DNA of 64,000 nucleotides, taken from positions 2,988,001 through 3,052,000 of the forward strand of contig NZ_CP033365.1 of assembly GCF_013170825.1 (NCBI RefSeq), in the 5' to 3' direction. Of this stretch, positions 7,872 to 15,853 are shown piece after piece; position 1 is the first letter of the stretch; each line of letters begins with the position of its first letter. Below the pieces are notes generated by a model. That model did no database searches. It saw only the letters and a program-made list of their open reading frames with translations, and had not been told where the DNA came from. The translations under genes were made by a program, and so were the position numbers. The stretch is from Mesorhizobium sp. NZP2298 (GTDB lineage: Bacteria; Pseudomonadota; Alphaproteobacteria; Rhizobiales; Rhizobiaceae).

Positions 7872-8819
7872 ATGAACAGACGTGAATTCCTGATGACGTC
7901 CGTGGCCGCGGGCGCCATGGTGCTGGCCGCACGTTCGGCGTTCGCCGAGGAAAAGCTCACCATACTGGGCTCGGTGCCCAATCTCGGCTTTCCGTTCTTC
8001 GTGCACATGCTGAACGAGATCAAGGCGGAGGCGCAGGCTCAAGGGGTCAACCTGACCGAGAGCGACGGCCAGAACTCGGCCACCAAGCAGACCGCCGACA
8101 TCGAGGCCGCCCTGGTGCAGAAGGTCAACGCCATCGTCATCTCGCCACTCGACGTCAACGCGCTGGCGCCGGCGATCGAGGAAGCGGTCAAGGCCGGCGT
8201 TCCCGTGGTGACGATCGACCGCCGCGTCGACGGTGTCGAGGGCATACTGGCCCATGTCGGCGCCGACAATGTGAAGGGCGGCGAGGCGGAAGCGCAGGCG
8301 GTCGTGGCGGCGTTCCCCAATGGCGCCAAGCTGTTCCACCTGCAGGGCCAGCCAGGCGCCGGTCCGGCCATCGACCGCAACAAGGGCGTCCACAACGTGC
8401 TCGATCCCTTGAAGGACAAGTACCAGATCGTCTTCGAGCAGACCGCCAACTTCGCCCGCGCCGAAGCGCTGTCGGTGACGGAAGCCGGCCTTGCCGCCAA
8501 TGGCAAGCCGGACGCCATCATCTGCGCCAATGACGACATGGCGCTCGGCGCGCTCGAGGCGTGCGCGGCGCGCAACTTCACCGACGTCAAGATCTACGGC
8601 TTCGACGCGCTGCCGGAAGCGCTGGTTGCGGTCCGCGACGGCAAGCTCGCCGGCACGGTCGAACAGTTCCCCGGCCAGCAGTCGCGCACCGCCGTGCAGA
8701 TCGCGGTCGCCTACGCCAAGGACAAGACCGAGCCGAAGGAGAAGCTGGTGCTGTTGACGCCGATCGTCATCGGCAAGGACAATCTCGACAAGGCCGAGAG
8801 GCTGAACGAGACGAAGTAG
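7872..8819 (+). CDS. Sugar ABC transporter periplasmic substrate-binding protein
   Basis: The 315-aa protein (start chosen at 7872 after GGAGGAGGATC) begins MNRREFLMTSVAAGAMVLAA. This Tat-like or Sec signal probably ends near the SAFA-EEKL junction. The mature part has the two-lobed ribose/LacI-type fold: VISPLDVNALAPAIEEA, VVTIDRRVDG, a GPAIDRNKGVHN loop, and PDAIICANDDMALGALEA with YGFDALPEAL in the second lobe. It captures a sugar or sugar-like ligand in the periplasm and delivers it to the permease and ATPase encoded just downstream. RbsB-type binding proteins import pentoses or hexoses; the exact ligand cannot be read here. Confidence 0.92.
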   Translation: MNRREFLMTSVAAGAMVLAARSAFAEEKLTILGSVPNLGFPFFVHMLNEIKAEAQAQGVNLTESDGQNSATKQTADIEAALVQKVNAIVISPLDVNALAPAIEEAVKAGVPVVTIDRRVDGVEGILAHVGADNVKGGEAEAQAVVAAFPNGAKLFHLQGQPGAGPAIDRNKGVHNVLDPLKDKYQIVFEQTANFARAEALSVTEAGLAANGKPDAIICANDDMALGALEACAARNFTDVKIYGFDALPEALVAVRDGKLAGTVEQFPGQQSRTAVQIAVAYAKDKTEPKEKLVLLTPIVIGKDNLDKAERLNETK

Positions 8820-8884
8820 GGTTGTGATCAGCGCTGGTGTGACGTTGTTCCGCCAGCAAGGATCGATCGCCGAAGTTGGCGCCG

Positions 8885-9001
8885 CCCCTCATCCGCCTGC
8901 CGGCACCTTCTCCCCGTATAGTGACGGGGAGAAGGGACTCGCTCCAACGCTGGCGCCTCCCTCTCCCTGTCTCTATACGGGGAGGGGGTAAGGGTGAGGG
9001 G
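8885..9001. repeat. Rhizobial CTCATCC...GGTGAGGG palindromic repeat inside the operon
   Basis: Between the binding protein and the ATPase lies a paired repeat. One arm starts CCTCATCCGCCTGCCGGCAC and includes the hairpin CTTCTCCCCGT...ACGGGGAGAAG (8909-8936). The other arm ends ACGGGGAGGGGGTAAGGGTG. It resembles the element at 60409-60592. An intra-operon hairpin here could lower expression of the ATPase relative to the binding protein. Confidence 0.6.
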
Positions 9002-9035
9002 CAGCGCAGACGTCTCGTGTCTCAGGGAGCCACCC

Positions 9036-10634
9036 TTGCCAGCTGAAGCCGCACCTGTCCTGCTCGCCGTCGAGGGTGTCACCAAGCATTTCGCCGGCGT
9101 CACCGCGCTGAGCGACGTCTCGCTCGACATCCGCGCCGGCGAAATCCTCGGCCTGCTCGGCGAAAACGGCGCCGGCAAATCGACGCTGCTCAAAATCCTG
9201 TCGGGCGTCATGCCGCCCTCCAGCGGCCGCATCACTTTCGACGGCGCCGACTACGCACCGTCCAGCCCGCAGGATGCCAAGCGGCTCGGCATCGTTACCA
9301 TCTACCAGGAACTCAGCCTGATCCCGACGCTGACGGTCGCGGAGAACATTTTCATCGGCCGCGCGCCGGTTGGGCCGCTCGGGCTGGTGAGCTGGCGCAA
9401 GATGGAGGATGACTCGCGCGCGATCATCGCCCGCGTCGGGCTTTCCATCGATCCGATGACGCCGGTTTCGGCCCTGTCGGTGGCCGAACAGCAACTGGTC
9501 GAGATTGCCCGCGCGCTGTCGCTGAAGAGCCGGCTGATCATCATGGACGAGCCGACCTCGGCGCTGACCGAGACCGAGGTGCAGCGGCTTTTGTCGATCA
9601 TGGACCGGCTGCGCCAGGACAAGGTCGCCATCATGTTCGTCACCCACCGGCTGGAGGAAGCGTCCGCCATCTGCGACCGCATGACGGTGCTGCGCGACGG
9701 CAGGCTGGCCGGGCATCTCGACCGCGACAAGGGACGGCCGATCCAGTTGCCGCGGATCATCGAGAAAATGGTCGGCCGCGCGGCTTCCGAACTTTACGCG
9801 CGACCCGCGCAGCGCGCGGTGGCGGGCGATGTCGTGTTGTCGGTGCGCGGCCTGCGCACCGTGCGCGATCCCGAAGCGCCGCATGCCATCGTGCTCGACG
9901 GTGTCGACATCGACCTCAAGGCGGGCGAGATCCTCGGCGTCGCCGGGCTTGTCGGCTCCGGCCGCACGGAGCTGGCGCGGGCCATCTTCGGCGCCGACCG
10001 CATCGCGGCGGGAACGATCACGCTTGATGGCAGGCCGATCGCACCGGCATCGCCGGCCGACGCCATCGCGCTCGGCATCGGCCTGGTGCCGGAGGACCGC
10101 AAGCACCAGGCGATCTTTGCCGCCTTGGGCATCCTGCCGAATTTTTCCGTCGCTTCGCTCGGTACATTCAGCAACGGATTCGGCTTCATGGCCGAGCGGC
10201 GCGAGCGCGATGCGCTGTCGGGTTTCAGAAAAATGCTGTCGATCCGCATGGCCTCGGCCGAACAGGCGATCGAAGGCCTGTCGGGCGGCAACCAGCAGAA
10301 GGTGATCCTGGCGCGCTGGCTGGCGCGCGATCCCAAAGTGCTGATCGTCGACGAGCCGACGCGCGGCGTCGATGTCGGCGCCAAGGCGGAGGTCCACCAG
10401 ATCCTGGTGCAATTGGCAGCGCGCGGCATAGCGGTGATGATGATCTCGTCCGAGCTGCCCGAGGTTCTGGCGGTGTCGGACCGCATCGTCACCATGCGCC
10501 GGGGGCGCATCACCGGCGAGATGCCGGGCGTCGAGGCAAACGAGGAAAAACTGATGGAACTGATGGCGCTCGACAAGTCGGATACGCTTGGGCAGGACGC
10601 GCAGGGACAGCCAGCGGAGGGACAGGCACGATGA
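9036..10634 (+). CDS. Sugar ABC transporter ATP-binding protein (RbsA type, two ATPase domains)
   Basis: The 532-aa double ATPase has a first domain with Walker A GENGAGKST near residue 43, a signature-like LSVAEQQLVEIARALS, and Walker B LIIMDEPTSAL. The second domain has a degenerate Walker A (GLVGSGRTEL), signature LSGGNQQKVILARWLA and Walker B VLIVDEPTRGVDVG. This pattern is typical of RbsA/MglA-type ATPases, which power sugar import. I place the start at TTG 9036 after CAGGGAG; an in-frame GTG at 8994 would extend the protein into the upstream repeat and is less likely. The stop overlaps the permease start by four bases. Confidence 0.93.
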   Translation: MPAEAAPVLLAVEGVTKHFAGVTALSDVSLDIRAGEILGLLGENGAGKSTLLKILSGVMPPSSGRITFDGADYAPSSPQDAKRLGIVTIYQELSLIPTLTVAENIFIGRAPVGPLGLVSWRKMEDDSRAIIARVGLSIDPMTPVSALSVAEQQLVEIARALSLKSRLIIMDEPTSALTETEVQRLLSIMDRLRQDKVAIMFVTHRLEEASAICDRMTVLRDGRLAGHLDRDKGRPIQLPRIIEKMVGRAASELYARPAQRAVAGDVVLSVRGLRTVRDPEAPHAIVLDGVDIDLKAGEILGVAGLVGSGRTELARAIFGADRIAAGTITLDGRPIAPASPADAIALGIGLVPEDRKHQAIFAALGILPNFSVASLGTFSNGFGFMAERRERDALSGFRKMLSIRMASAEQAIEGLSGGNQQKVILARWLARDPKVLIVDEPTRGVDVGAKAEVHQILVQLAARGIAVMMISSELPEVLAVSDRIVTMRRGRITGEMPGVEANEEKLMELMALDKSDTLGQDAQGQPAEGQAR

Positions 10635-11647
10635 GCATCGCCGAAGAGCAGAGCCAGCGCGGCGGCGCGACGATCGCGCGGCTGTTGATGAGTTTCGGGC
10701 CGTTGCTGTTCCTGGCGGCGCTGGTCATCGTCTTCACCGTGCTTAAGCCGAGCTTCATCGACCCGATCAACCTGTTCAACATCACGCGGCAGATCTCGAT
10801 CACCGGGCTGATCGCGCTCGGCATGACCTTCGTCATCCTCACCGCCGGCATCGACCTGTCGGTCGGCTCGCTGCTCGCCTTCTGCGGCATGGTGGCGGCC
10901 GTCGTCGCCAAGGGCGGGGCGGCCAACACGCTGTCGCTGTCGACATCAGGCACGCAGGGCTATGGCTGGTTCGCCGCACTTCTCGCCGCCGTCATCGTCG
11001 GTGCCGCCGCCGGCGGCGTGCAGGGGCTTGCCATCACCAGGCTGAAAGTGCCGCCCTTCGTCGTCACGCTGGGCGGGCTGACGGTGTTTCGCGGGCTGAC
11101 GCTGACCATTTCCAATGGCGGCCCGATCTCGGGCTTCGACGCCTCGATGCGCTGGTTCGGCACGGGGCTGATCGGCCCGGTGCCGGTGCCGGCGATCATC
11201 TTCGCCATCGCCGCCATCCTGTGCCACATCGTGCTGCGCTACACGCGCTATGGCCGCGCCGTCTATGCCGTCGGCGGCAATGCGGAGGCCGCACGGCTGT
11301 CCGGCCTGCGCGTCGACCGCATCCTGGTCTCGGTCTATGTCATCGTCGGCTTCTTCGCCGGCCTTGCCGCCTTCGTGCTGTCGGCACGGCTCAACTCCTC
11401 GGAAGCGGTCGCCGGCATCGGCTATGAGCTGACGGTGATCTCAGCCGTCGTCATCGGCGGCACCTCGCTGTTCGGCGGCATCGGCTCGGTCGGCGGCACG
11501 GTGGTGGGCGCGGCGCTGATCGGCGTGCTGCAGAACGGGCTGCAGTTCAACAATGTGTCGTCCTACACGCAGAGCATCGTCATCGGGCTGATCCTGATCC
11601 TGGCGGTGGCGTTCGACCGGTGGCTGAAATCGCGGGTGCGAAGGTGA
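10631..11647 (+). CDS. Sugar ABC transporter permease (RbsC type)
   Basis: The 338-aa inner-membrane protein has about eight to ten hydrophobic helices and the conserved BPD_transp_2 stretches GMTFVILTAGIDLSVGS, VPPFVVTLGGLTVFRGLTL, AVYAVGGNAEAARLSGL and VIGGTSLFGGIGSVGGT. It forms the homodimeric channel that works with the preceding ATPase and binding protein. Its ATGA start overlaps the ATPase stop, so the two subunits are translationally coupled. No sugar kinase or catabolic gene follows, so the substrate is unassigned. Confidence 0.93.
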   Translation: MSIAEEQSQRGGATIARLLMSFGPLLFLAALVIVFTVLKPSFIDPINLFNITRQISITGLIALGMTFVILTAGIDLSVGSLLAFCGMVAAVVAKGGAANTLSLSTSGTQGYGWFAALLAAVIVGAAAGGVQGLAITRLKVPPFVVTLGGLTVFRGLTLTISNGGPISGFDASMRWFGTGLIGPVPVPAIIFAIAAILCHIVLRYTRYGRAVYAVGGNAEAARLSGLRVDRILVSVYVIVGFFAGLAAFVLSARLNSSEAVAGIGYELTVISAVVIGGTSLFGGIGSVGGTVVGAALIGVLQNGLQFNNVSSYTQSIVIGLILILAVAFDRWLKSRVRR

Positions 11648-11655
11648 GGGCTGCC

Positions 11656-12156
11656 ATGAGGATAGCTTTAGCCGGAGCGTACCGAAGCATGGCAGTGGTG
11701 GCGATGCTGATGTCTCAAGCCCAAGCTGCGGACGCGCCGTATGATTGGAGCGACGAAGCGGGGGCGGAGTCCGCCAAGCGGATTATCGTGAAGTGCTTGG
11801 ACGAGTTTGACGAGAGCAGGCAGATCGAACCGTGTGAATACAAGCCAAGCGACATTTGCGTCACGCAATTTGACAATGGGAGCGGAAACCAGCGTGCCCA
11901 GAACCAGTGTGCTTACTATTCGGGTATTGCCTGGGGCCAGGTTGTCGACGATGTCTATGCCCGCCTTGTGAAATCGGCAGGGGCTCCGAAGGACATAGCC
12001 AAATCGCAATCGATGTGGAGTGCGTGGAACGAGTTCGATTGCCACACCATTTCAGACTATGACGGCACGAGGGCCTCAATGGACTATGGCGCGTGCAAGA
12101 CCAGACATGCAGCGGCAAGAGTTTTTGAATTGTTGGAGTTGATCCCGCATCAGTGA
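11656..12156 (+). CDS. Secreted LprI/DUF1311-like protein
   Basis: This 166-aa protein starts at ATG 11656 just behind the permease. A signal peptide is evident (MRIALAGAYRSMAVVAMLMS, cleavage near AQAADA). The mature part has five or more cysteines and the pattern of the DUF1311/LprI lysozyme-inhibitor-like family: an early CxxE..C..Y region, then SQSMWSAWNEFDCH, and GACKTRHAAARVFELLE at the end. Some LprI relatives inhibit host lysozyme, but function is unproven for most. Its base composition is less GC-rich than its neighbours, so it may be a later addition behind the transporter. Confidence 0.65.
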   Translation: MRIALAGAYRSMAVVAMLMSQAQAADAPYDWSDEAGAESAKRIIVKCLDEFDESRQIEPCEYKPSDICVTQFDNGSGNQRAQNQCAYYSGIAWGQVVDDVYARLVKSAGAPKDIAKSQSMWSAWNEFDCHTISDYDGTRASMDYGACKTRHAAARVFELLELIPHQ

Positions 12157-12218
12157 TGGCTGCGCGAGCGCTCCTTTGCGGGGACGCCCAACCAGCCATC
12201 CTCAACAGGTTTGGGCGC

Positions 12219-12581
12219 CTACGCCGCCTCCCTTGCCCACAACTGATGGCGGTACCGACGGAAGAAGCGCGCCAAGAGGCGCTGCTGCCTGGCCCTGGTA
12301 AGGTCGGGCAGGCGCCGCTCCTGGCGCCAGCGCGGCATGTTGCGCCAGCAGGCGATGAAGCGGGTGGTATCCTCGATGGCTTCTTCCGCCGACAGGGCCG
12401 GGCCGATCGCGGCCAGGAACAGGGGCTCTGACTGCTTCAGCTCGTCGATGATGGCCTTGCGCCGAAAATGGTCCTGGCGGGCCTGCGCGATGCCGTTGCG
12501 GCGGATTGCTTCGAAGGCTTCGAGCAAAGCAGGGCTGTCGCCGGTGTAACCGCAGGCGCGGGCGAAATCGGCGGCATCCAT
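12219..12581 (-). CDS. Hypothetical protein of phage-like island
   Basis: The 120-aa protein (start MDAADFARACGYTGDSPALL) is rich in Arg and Ala, mostly helical and soluble. I recognise no family. A longer in-frame start at 12635 exists, but it lies inside the promoter-like motif at 12626-12645, so ATG 12581 is preferred. That shared motif ties this gene to the S24 repressor next door, and I treat it as one arm of the island's regulated genes. Confidence 0.55.
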   Translation of the reverse strand: MDAADFARACGYTGDSPALLEAFEAIRRNGIAQARQDHFRRKAIIDELKQSEPLFLAAIGPALSAEEAIEDTTRFIACWRNMPRWRQERRLPDLTRARQQRLLARFFRRYRHQLWAREAA

Positions 12582-12625
12582 CGTTGCTCCCGGGTCTGTG
12601 GCAGGCGACTCACATTTATTCAAGT

Positions 12626-12645
12626 ATATAAGCATAACTCAAAAA
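12626..12645 (-). promoter_or_regulatory. Shared 20-bp promoter/operator motif, copy 1
   Basis: Read on the minus strand this is TTTTTGAGTTATGCTTATAT, identical over 20 bp to 13869-13888 on the plus strand. It lies 45 bp before the 120-aa gene and includes a TTATAT -10-like hexamer. Exact conservation at two divergent sites flanking an S24-type repressor suggests an operator for that repressor overlapping the promoter core. Confidence 0.6.
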
Positions 12646-12751
12646 ATCATAGAAGAGAAACTTTTGGCGAAGTGTTAAAACTGCGACTCGACTCCGGGCT
12701 GAAAAGGCAGGAATATACGAACAAATCAGGAACAAATGGGGTGGAGAGGCA

Positions 12752-13051
12752 ATGGCATTGCCGGGCAGGAAACCAGTCATCGCGCATGTCGTCTCGATAT
12801 CGGTCGAGTGCGCCGATTGCGGCCGCAACAGATGGTGGAAACCCGATGAACTCCGGCGCTTCGGGGTCACGGGCAGCACGCCGCTGGCGGAGCTTTCGGG
12901 CCGCATCGTCTGCTCGGCCTGCCGCGCCGACGGGCTGCCGGGCACGGCGGTGTCGATCCAGGCCGCGTTCATCGACGAGCGCCAGCGGGTGCGCAGCGAG
13001 GCGCAGATGCTGAGCGAGCGCGAGGTGCTGGTGGAGGCGAGGCGGGCTTGA
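12752..13051 (+). CDS. Small CxxC...CxxC zinc-ribbon-like protein
   Basis: This 99-aa protein has two metal-ligand pairs, CADCGRNRWW near residue 20 and CSACRADGLPG near residue 54, about 33 residues apart, as in small zinc ribbons. The C-terminus is a charged helix (DERQRVRSEAQMLSERE). A GGAGAGG precedes the start. Similar tiny zinc proteins occur in phage and rhizobial accessory regions and may bind DNA or a partner protein; I cannot name a function. It is convergent with the S24 repressor. Confidence 0.6.
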   Translation: MALPGRKPVIAHVVSISVECADCGRNRWWKPDELRRFGVTGSTPLAELSGRIVCSACRADGLPGTAVSIQAAFIDERQRVRSEAQMLSEREVLVEARRA

Positions 13052-13115
13052 GGGGGCGGGGCAGGCGCTGGTTCTTCCTTCTCCCGCAAGGGGAGAAGGA
13101 AAAACCGCCCAGCCC

Positions 13116-13811
13116 CTAATACCCCAGCAATTCCTTCAGCGGGATAACCCGCCAGACATGCTTGATCGCGTAGCGGTTGAAGGTGATTGTCTTGGGCGGA
13201 TTGTACTGCTCGACCACCAGCTCGCCCGCCGTGCGCTTGACCAGCTTCTTGATGAAGGCCTTGCCGTTGCGCTCGTTTTCTTCCGGAAATGTCTCGATCA
13301 CCACATGGTCGCCGGGCACGGCGTCGCGGCCGCCGCAATAGATGAGGTCGCCGGGTTCGTAGCGCGGGACCATGGAATCGGAGAGCACGTGCAGCGCGAA
13401 GACCTTCGGCAGGTTGCGCACGCCCGGCGGGCGCTGCACGTAGCCGGCGGGCTCGCCGTTGAAGGTGAAGTCGCCGTCATCGCCGCCAACCGCGGCGCCC
13501 AGCACCTCGATATCCATTGATCCCGCGGGCATCGGGCCGGCATCGGTGACGATCTCGGCGTCGGCCACCGGGCCGGCATCGTCGAGGAAGACGACCTGTC
13601 CTTGGCCCAGCGCCACCGGGTCGACGCGCAGGAAGGCGGCGGTCTTCAGCAGGTTCTCGGTCTTGGGCAGGTTGCGCCCGGTTTCCCAATTGCCGACGGC
13701 GGCGACATCGGTGTCGTTGTGCTCGGCAATGTGGCGCATGACCAGGCCGCGCTGCTTGCGTGCCTGGCGTATCGCCGCCCCGACCTTGATCGACAGTTCC
13801 GTTTTTGCCAT
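13116..13811 (-). CDS. XRE-S24 phage-type repressor (CI/LexA-like)
   Basis: The 231-aa protein has an N-terminal Cro/CI helix-turn-helix (AAIRQARKQRGLVMRHIAEH, then VGNWETGRNLPKTENLLKTA). Its C-terminal S24 peptidase-like half contains the Ser motif LSDSMVPRYEPGDLIYCGG and the Lys site region GKAFIKKLVKR. In this family the Ser-Lys dyad cuts the repressor after RecA activation, releasing repression. It probably controls the flanking divergent genes through the 20-bp motif at 12626 and 13869. The start is taken at ATG 13811; an ATG three codons upstream (13820) is possible. Confidence 0.88.
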   Translation of the reverse strand: MAKTELSIKVGAAIRQARKQRGLVMRHIAEHNDTDVAAVGNWETGRNLPKTENLLKTAAFLRVDPVALGQGQVVFLDDAGPVADAEIVTDAGPMPAGSMDIEVLGAAVGGDDGDFTFNGEPAGYVQRPPGVRNLPKVFALHVLSDSMVPRYEPGDLIYCGGRDAVPGDHVVIETFPEENERNGKAFIKKLVKRTAGELVVEQYNPPKTITFNRYAIKHVWRVIPLKELLGY

Positions 13812-13859
13812 GGCGCCCATGTGAGCGATGAAAGCGGCTCTCGTCTATGAAAGAATGGC

Positions 13860-13888
13860 TTGCATCTATTTTTGAGTTATGCTTATAT
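13860..13888 (+). promoter_or_regulatory. Promoter with 20-bp motif copy 2; leaderless transcript predicted
   Basis: TTGCAT (13860-13865), a 17-bp spacer and TTATAT (13883-13888) form a promoter. The last 20 bp are the motif also found at 12626-12645. A transcription start 7 nt past the -10 falls on or next to ATG 13895, so the mRNA would be leaderless. Confidence 0.55.
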
Positions 13889-13894
13889 CTGGCC

Positions 13895-14278
13895 ATGCAG
13901 AACCTGTCCAGCTTTGATGGCGCGGTAGCGCCGGCCTCCCGTGAGGCGCATCCGGCGACCGAAGTCGCCAGCCATTCCCTTCCGTCCCGGCCGTCCTCCT
14001 CCCCGGCCGGGGCGAAGCCCGAGCGCTCTGATGCCTCGGGTCCGGCCCGCCCGTCACCGGCGGCCGGAACGGCCGGAGCCGCCGCTCCCCTCGGCTCCGG
14101 CCCCCCATTCGACCGGCACGCTGCCGGTCCCTATGCCCGCTCCTGCATCCGCACGCAGGACGGCACCGTCATCCTGTTCGAGCCGATGACGGGCAGGGCG
14201 GTTTCCGCTCCCGACAGAAAGACAGCGGAGGCGCGGCTGGCGCGCCTCACCGCCGGGCACTCGATCCGCTCGGGCTGA
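13895..14278 (+). CDS. Hypothetical Pro/Ser/Ala-rich protein of phage-like island
   Basis: The 127-aa product has a long disordered N-terminal half (rich in Pro, Ser and Ala) and a short ordered C-terminus, SCIRTQDGTVILFEPMTGRA then TAEARLARL, that looks like a small beta-alpha unit. No family is recognised. The start is placed at 13895 because a good promoter ends 6 nt upstream, which rules out the longer frame start at 13847. No ribosome site is visible, fitting a leaderless mRNA. It probably responds to the S24 repressor. Confidence 0.5.
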   Translation: MQNLSSFDGAVAPASREAHPATEVASHSLPSRPSSSPAGAKPERSDASGPARPSPAAGTAGAAAPLGSGPPFDRHAAGPYARSCIRTQDGTVILFEPMTGRAVSAPDRKTAEARLARLTAGHSIRSG

Positions 14279-14424
14279 TCCGCCTCCGACTGATACCGGC
14301 GGCGAGCCGGCTTTCGCACCGAACACCCTGACCGTGGCCCTGACCGGGCCCGCACCCTGATGCCTGGCCGACGGCTCGCGCTCCCGAGTGCTGCCGAAGG
14401 CAGACCCTTGGATGGAGCCTGGAC

Positions 14425-15075
14425 ATGGCAAGCTACAGCGACGCCGAATTGCAAGAGATCGCCCGCTGGCTGAAGGATGGGCTTTCGGCCTCGCGGATCG
14501 CGGCGGCGTTCAGCGCGCTGCGCGGCAGTCCGGTCTCGCGCAACGCCATCATCGGCATCGTGCACCGCAACGCCATGCTGGGCGCGATCGGCTTTGCCAA
14601 TGGCCGGCCGCAAGGTGCCGAACGGGCAATGCGAAAGCCGGCGCCCGCAAGGCCGGCGAAGGGCAAAACCAATGGCAAGACGGCCGCCGGGGCGGACGCC
14701 GACAAGGCCGCCGTCGCGCGCAAGAACAAGGTCCGGGCCAGGCACGATGCGTCGCCCGCATGGTTGCCGACACGCCTGTTCGTGCGCGAGGTGGGCGTGC
14801 TGATCGCCGATGGCGAAGCTTACCGCTTCAAGGTGCCGGCGCCGCAGCGCGGACCCATCGGCCGCCAGCCGCATGGCGTGGCGATGCGCTTCATCGACTG
14901 CCTGTTTTCCCGCTGCCGGGCGCCGCTCGACCTGACATTGGAGGAGGATCCGCAAAACGATGCGCCGGGCGGACGGCCGGGCGCCGAGATGCTGTGCTGC
15001 GGCATGCGCACGAAGGCATTGAAGAGCTATTGCGGCTACCACCAGGCCCGATTTCAGCGCCGGGTCTGCGCGTGA
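14425..15075 (+). CDS. GcrA-like cell cycle regulator family protein
   Basis: The 216-aa protein has an N-terminal GcrA-type recognition unit (LQEIARWLKDGLSASRIAAA, then SPVSRNAIIGIVHR). A basic, Ala-rich linker follows (about residues 70-105). The C-terminal Cys-containing end MLCCGMRTKALKSYCGYHQA parallels the GcrA CGxxxxxxxxYCxxH tail. GcrA proteins bind sigma70-RNA polymerase and methylated DNA to tune cell-cycle genes. This copy, in a phage-like island, is more likely an accessory or phage-borne paralogue than the housekeeping GcrA. It is convergent with a DUF982 gene, with 2 bp between the stops. Confidence 0.8.
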   Translation: MASYSDAELQEIARWLKDGLSASRIAAAFSALRGSPVSRNAIIGIVHRNAMLGAIGFANGRPQGAERAMRKPAPARPAKGKTNGKTAAGADADKAAVARKNKVRARHDASPAWLPTRLFVREVGVLIADGEAYRFKVPAPQRGPIGRQPHGVAMRFIDCLFSRCRAPLDLTLEEDPQNDAPGGRPGAEMLCCGMRTKALKSYCGYHQARFQRRVCA

Positions 15076-15077
15076 GC

Positions 15078-15395
15078 CTATTTCGGCATCTGGCGGCCCT
15101 GTTTGGGCATGCGGCTCTGCACCGTGCGTGCCTCCAGCCTCATGGCCGGGCCGCTGTCGGCAAGCAGAATGCCGGTGACGCGGGCGAAGCCGGTGAACAC
15201 TTTTATGGCGTCGGATTCGGAGATCTGCGCCGCGATCGCGGCGCTGCAGGCGTTGAGCGCGCTGCGGTAGACATGGCCACGCCGCTCGATCGGCCAGCGC
15301 TGCAGGAAATCAGCGGCGTCGCTGACGCTGTCGATCTCTTCGACATGCCCGTCCAGCGACACTTTAAGCGGCACTCCGGTTTTCATCGTACCCAT
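15078..15395 (-). CDS. DUF982 domain protein
   Basis: The 105-aa protein matches the DUF982 pattern of rhizobia: a short N-terminal beta stretch (PLKVSLDGHVEEIDSVSDAA), the FLQRWPIERRGHVYRSAL core, then a Cys-containing helix with NACSAAIAAQISES. The function is unknown. The start is set at ATG 15395 because AAGGTG lies at proper distance; the longer start at 15428 lacks this. A second DUF982 gene follows upstream on the same strand, so this is a diverged tandem pair. Confidence 0.75.
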   Translation of the reverse strand: MGTMKTGVPLKVSLDGHVEEIDSVSDAADFLQRWPIERRGHVYRSALNACSAAIAAQISESDAIKVFTGFARVTGILLADSGPAMRLEARTVQSRMPKQGRQMPK

Positions 15396-15485
15396 GGCAT
15401 TCACCTTCGTTCTGGGCGCGGCTTTCAAGCCAGCGCTTATAAACGCGCGAGGCCGTCAGGCGGTTGCATTACCTTCGTGCCTGCT

Positions 15486-15767
15486 TCAGGGGTTGGCTGC
15501 GGCGTCGAGCCAGTCATGCGCGCGACTTCGCGGCTTGACCACCAGTATGCCTTGTTGCCCGGCGGCGCCAGTGAAGGCTTCGAAGGCGGTGCGCGGGCAG
15601 CAATTGCCCTCGACCGCCTGCCTGACCAGCCGCGCGGCGTCGAGAAAGGCGGGGGCTGTCTTGTCGGGCCACTGGTGCTGCAACGCCGTCTCGGCTTCGG
15701 CCACCGACCCAACCAGCATGGTCTTGTTGTCGCAAAAGCGCAGCGTAACCGGTATGAAAGCTGTCAT
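15486..15767 (-). CDS. DUF982 domain protein, tandem paralogue
   Basis: The 93-aa protein begins MTAFIPVTLRFCDNKTMLVG and carries the DUF982 core as ALQHQWPDKTAPAFLDAARL followed by a Cys-rich NCCPRTAFEAFTGAA helix. The start follows GGGAGG at 7 nt. It resembles the neighbour at 15078 in layout but is only distantly similar, so the duplication is old. Its promoter region abuts that of the divergent DUF1376 gene. Function unknown. Confidence 0.72.
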   Translation of the reverse strand: MTAFIPVTLRFCDNKTMLVGSVAEAETALQHQWPDKTAPAFLDAARLVRQAVEGNCCPRTAFEAFTGAAGQQGILVVKPRSRAHDWLDAAANP

Positions 15768-15853
15768 CGGCAAACCTCCCCTTGGCGTGGACGCGTCATA
15801 ACGTGCGGGCCGGCGGCTGGTTCCATCAGTATGCGTGCAGATATGGGGCCGGC

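Noticed and set aside
12157..12260. Possible tRNA or attachment site at the island's left edge
   Set aside because: No cloverleaf or direct repeat shared with the right edge could be found by eye.
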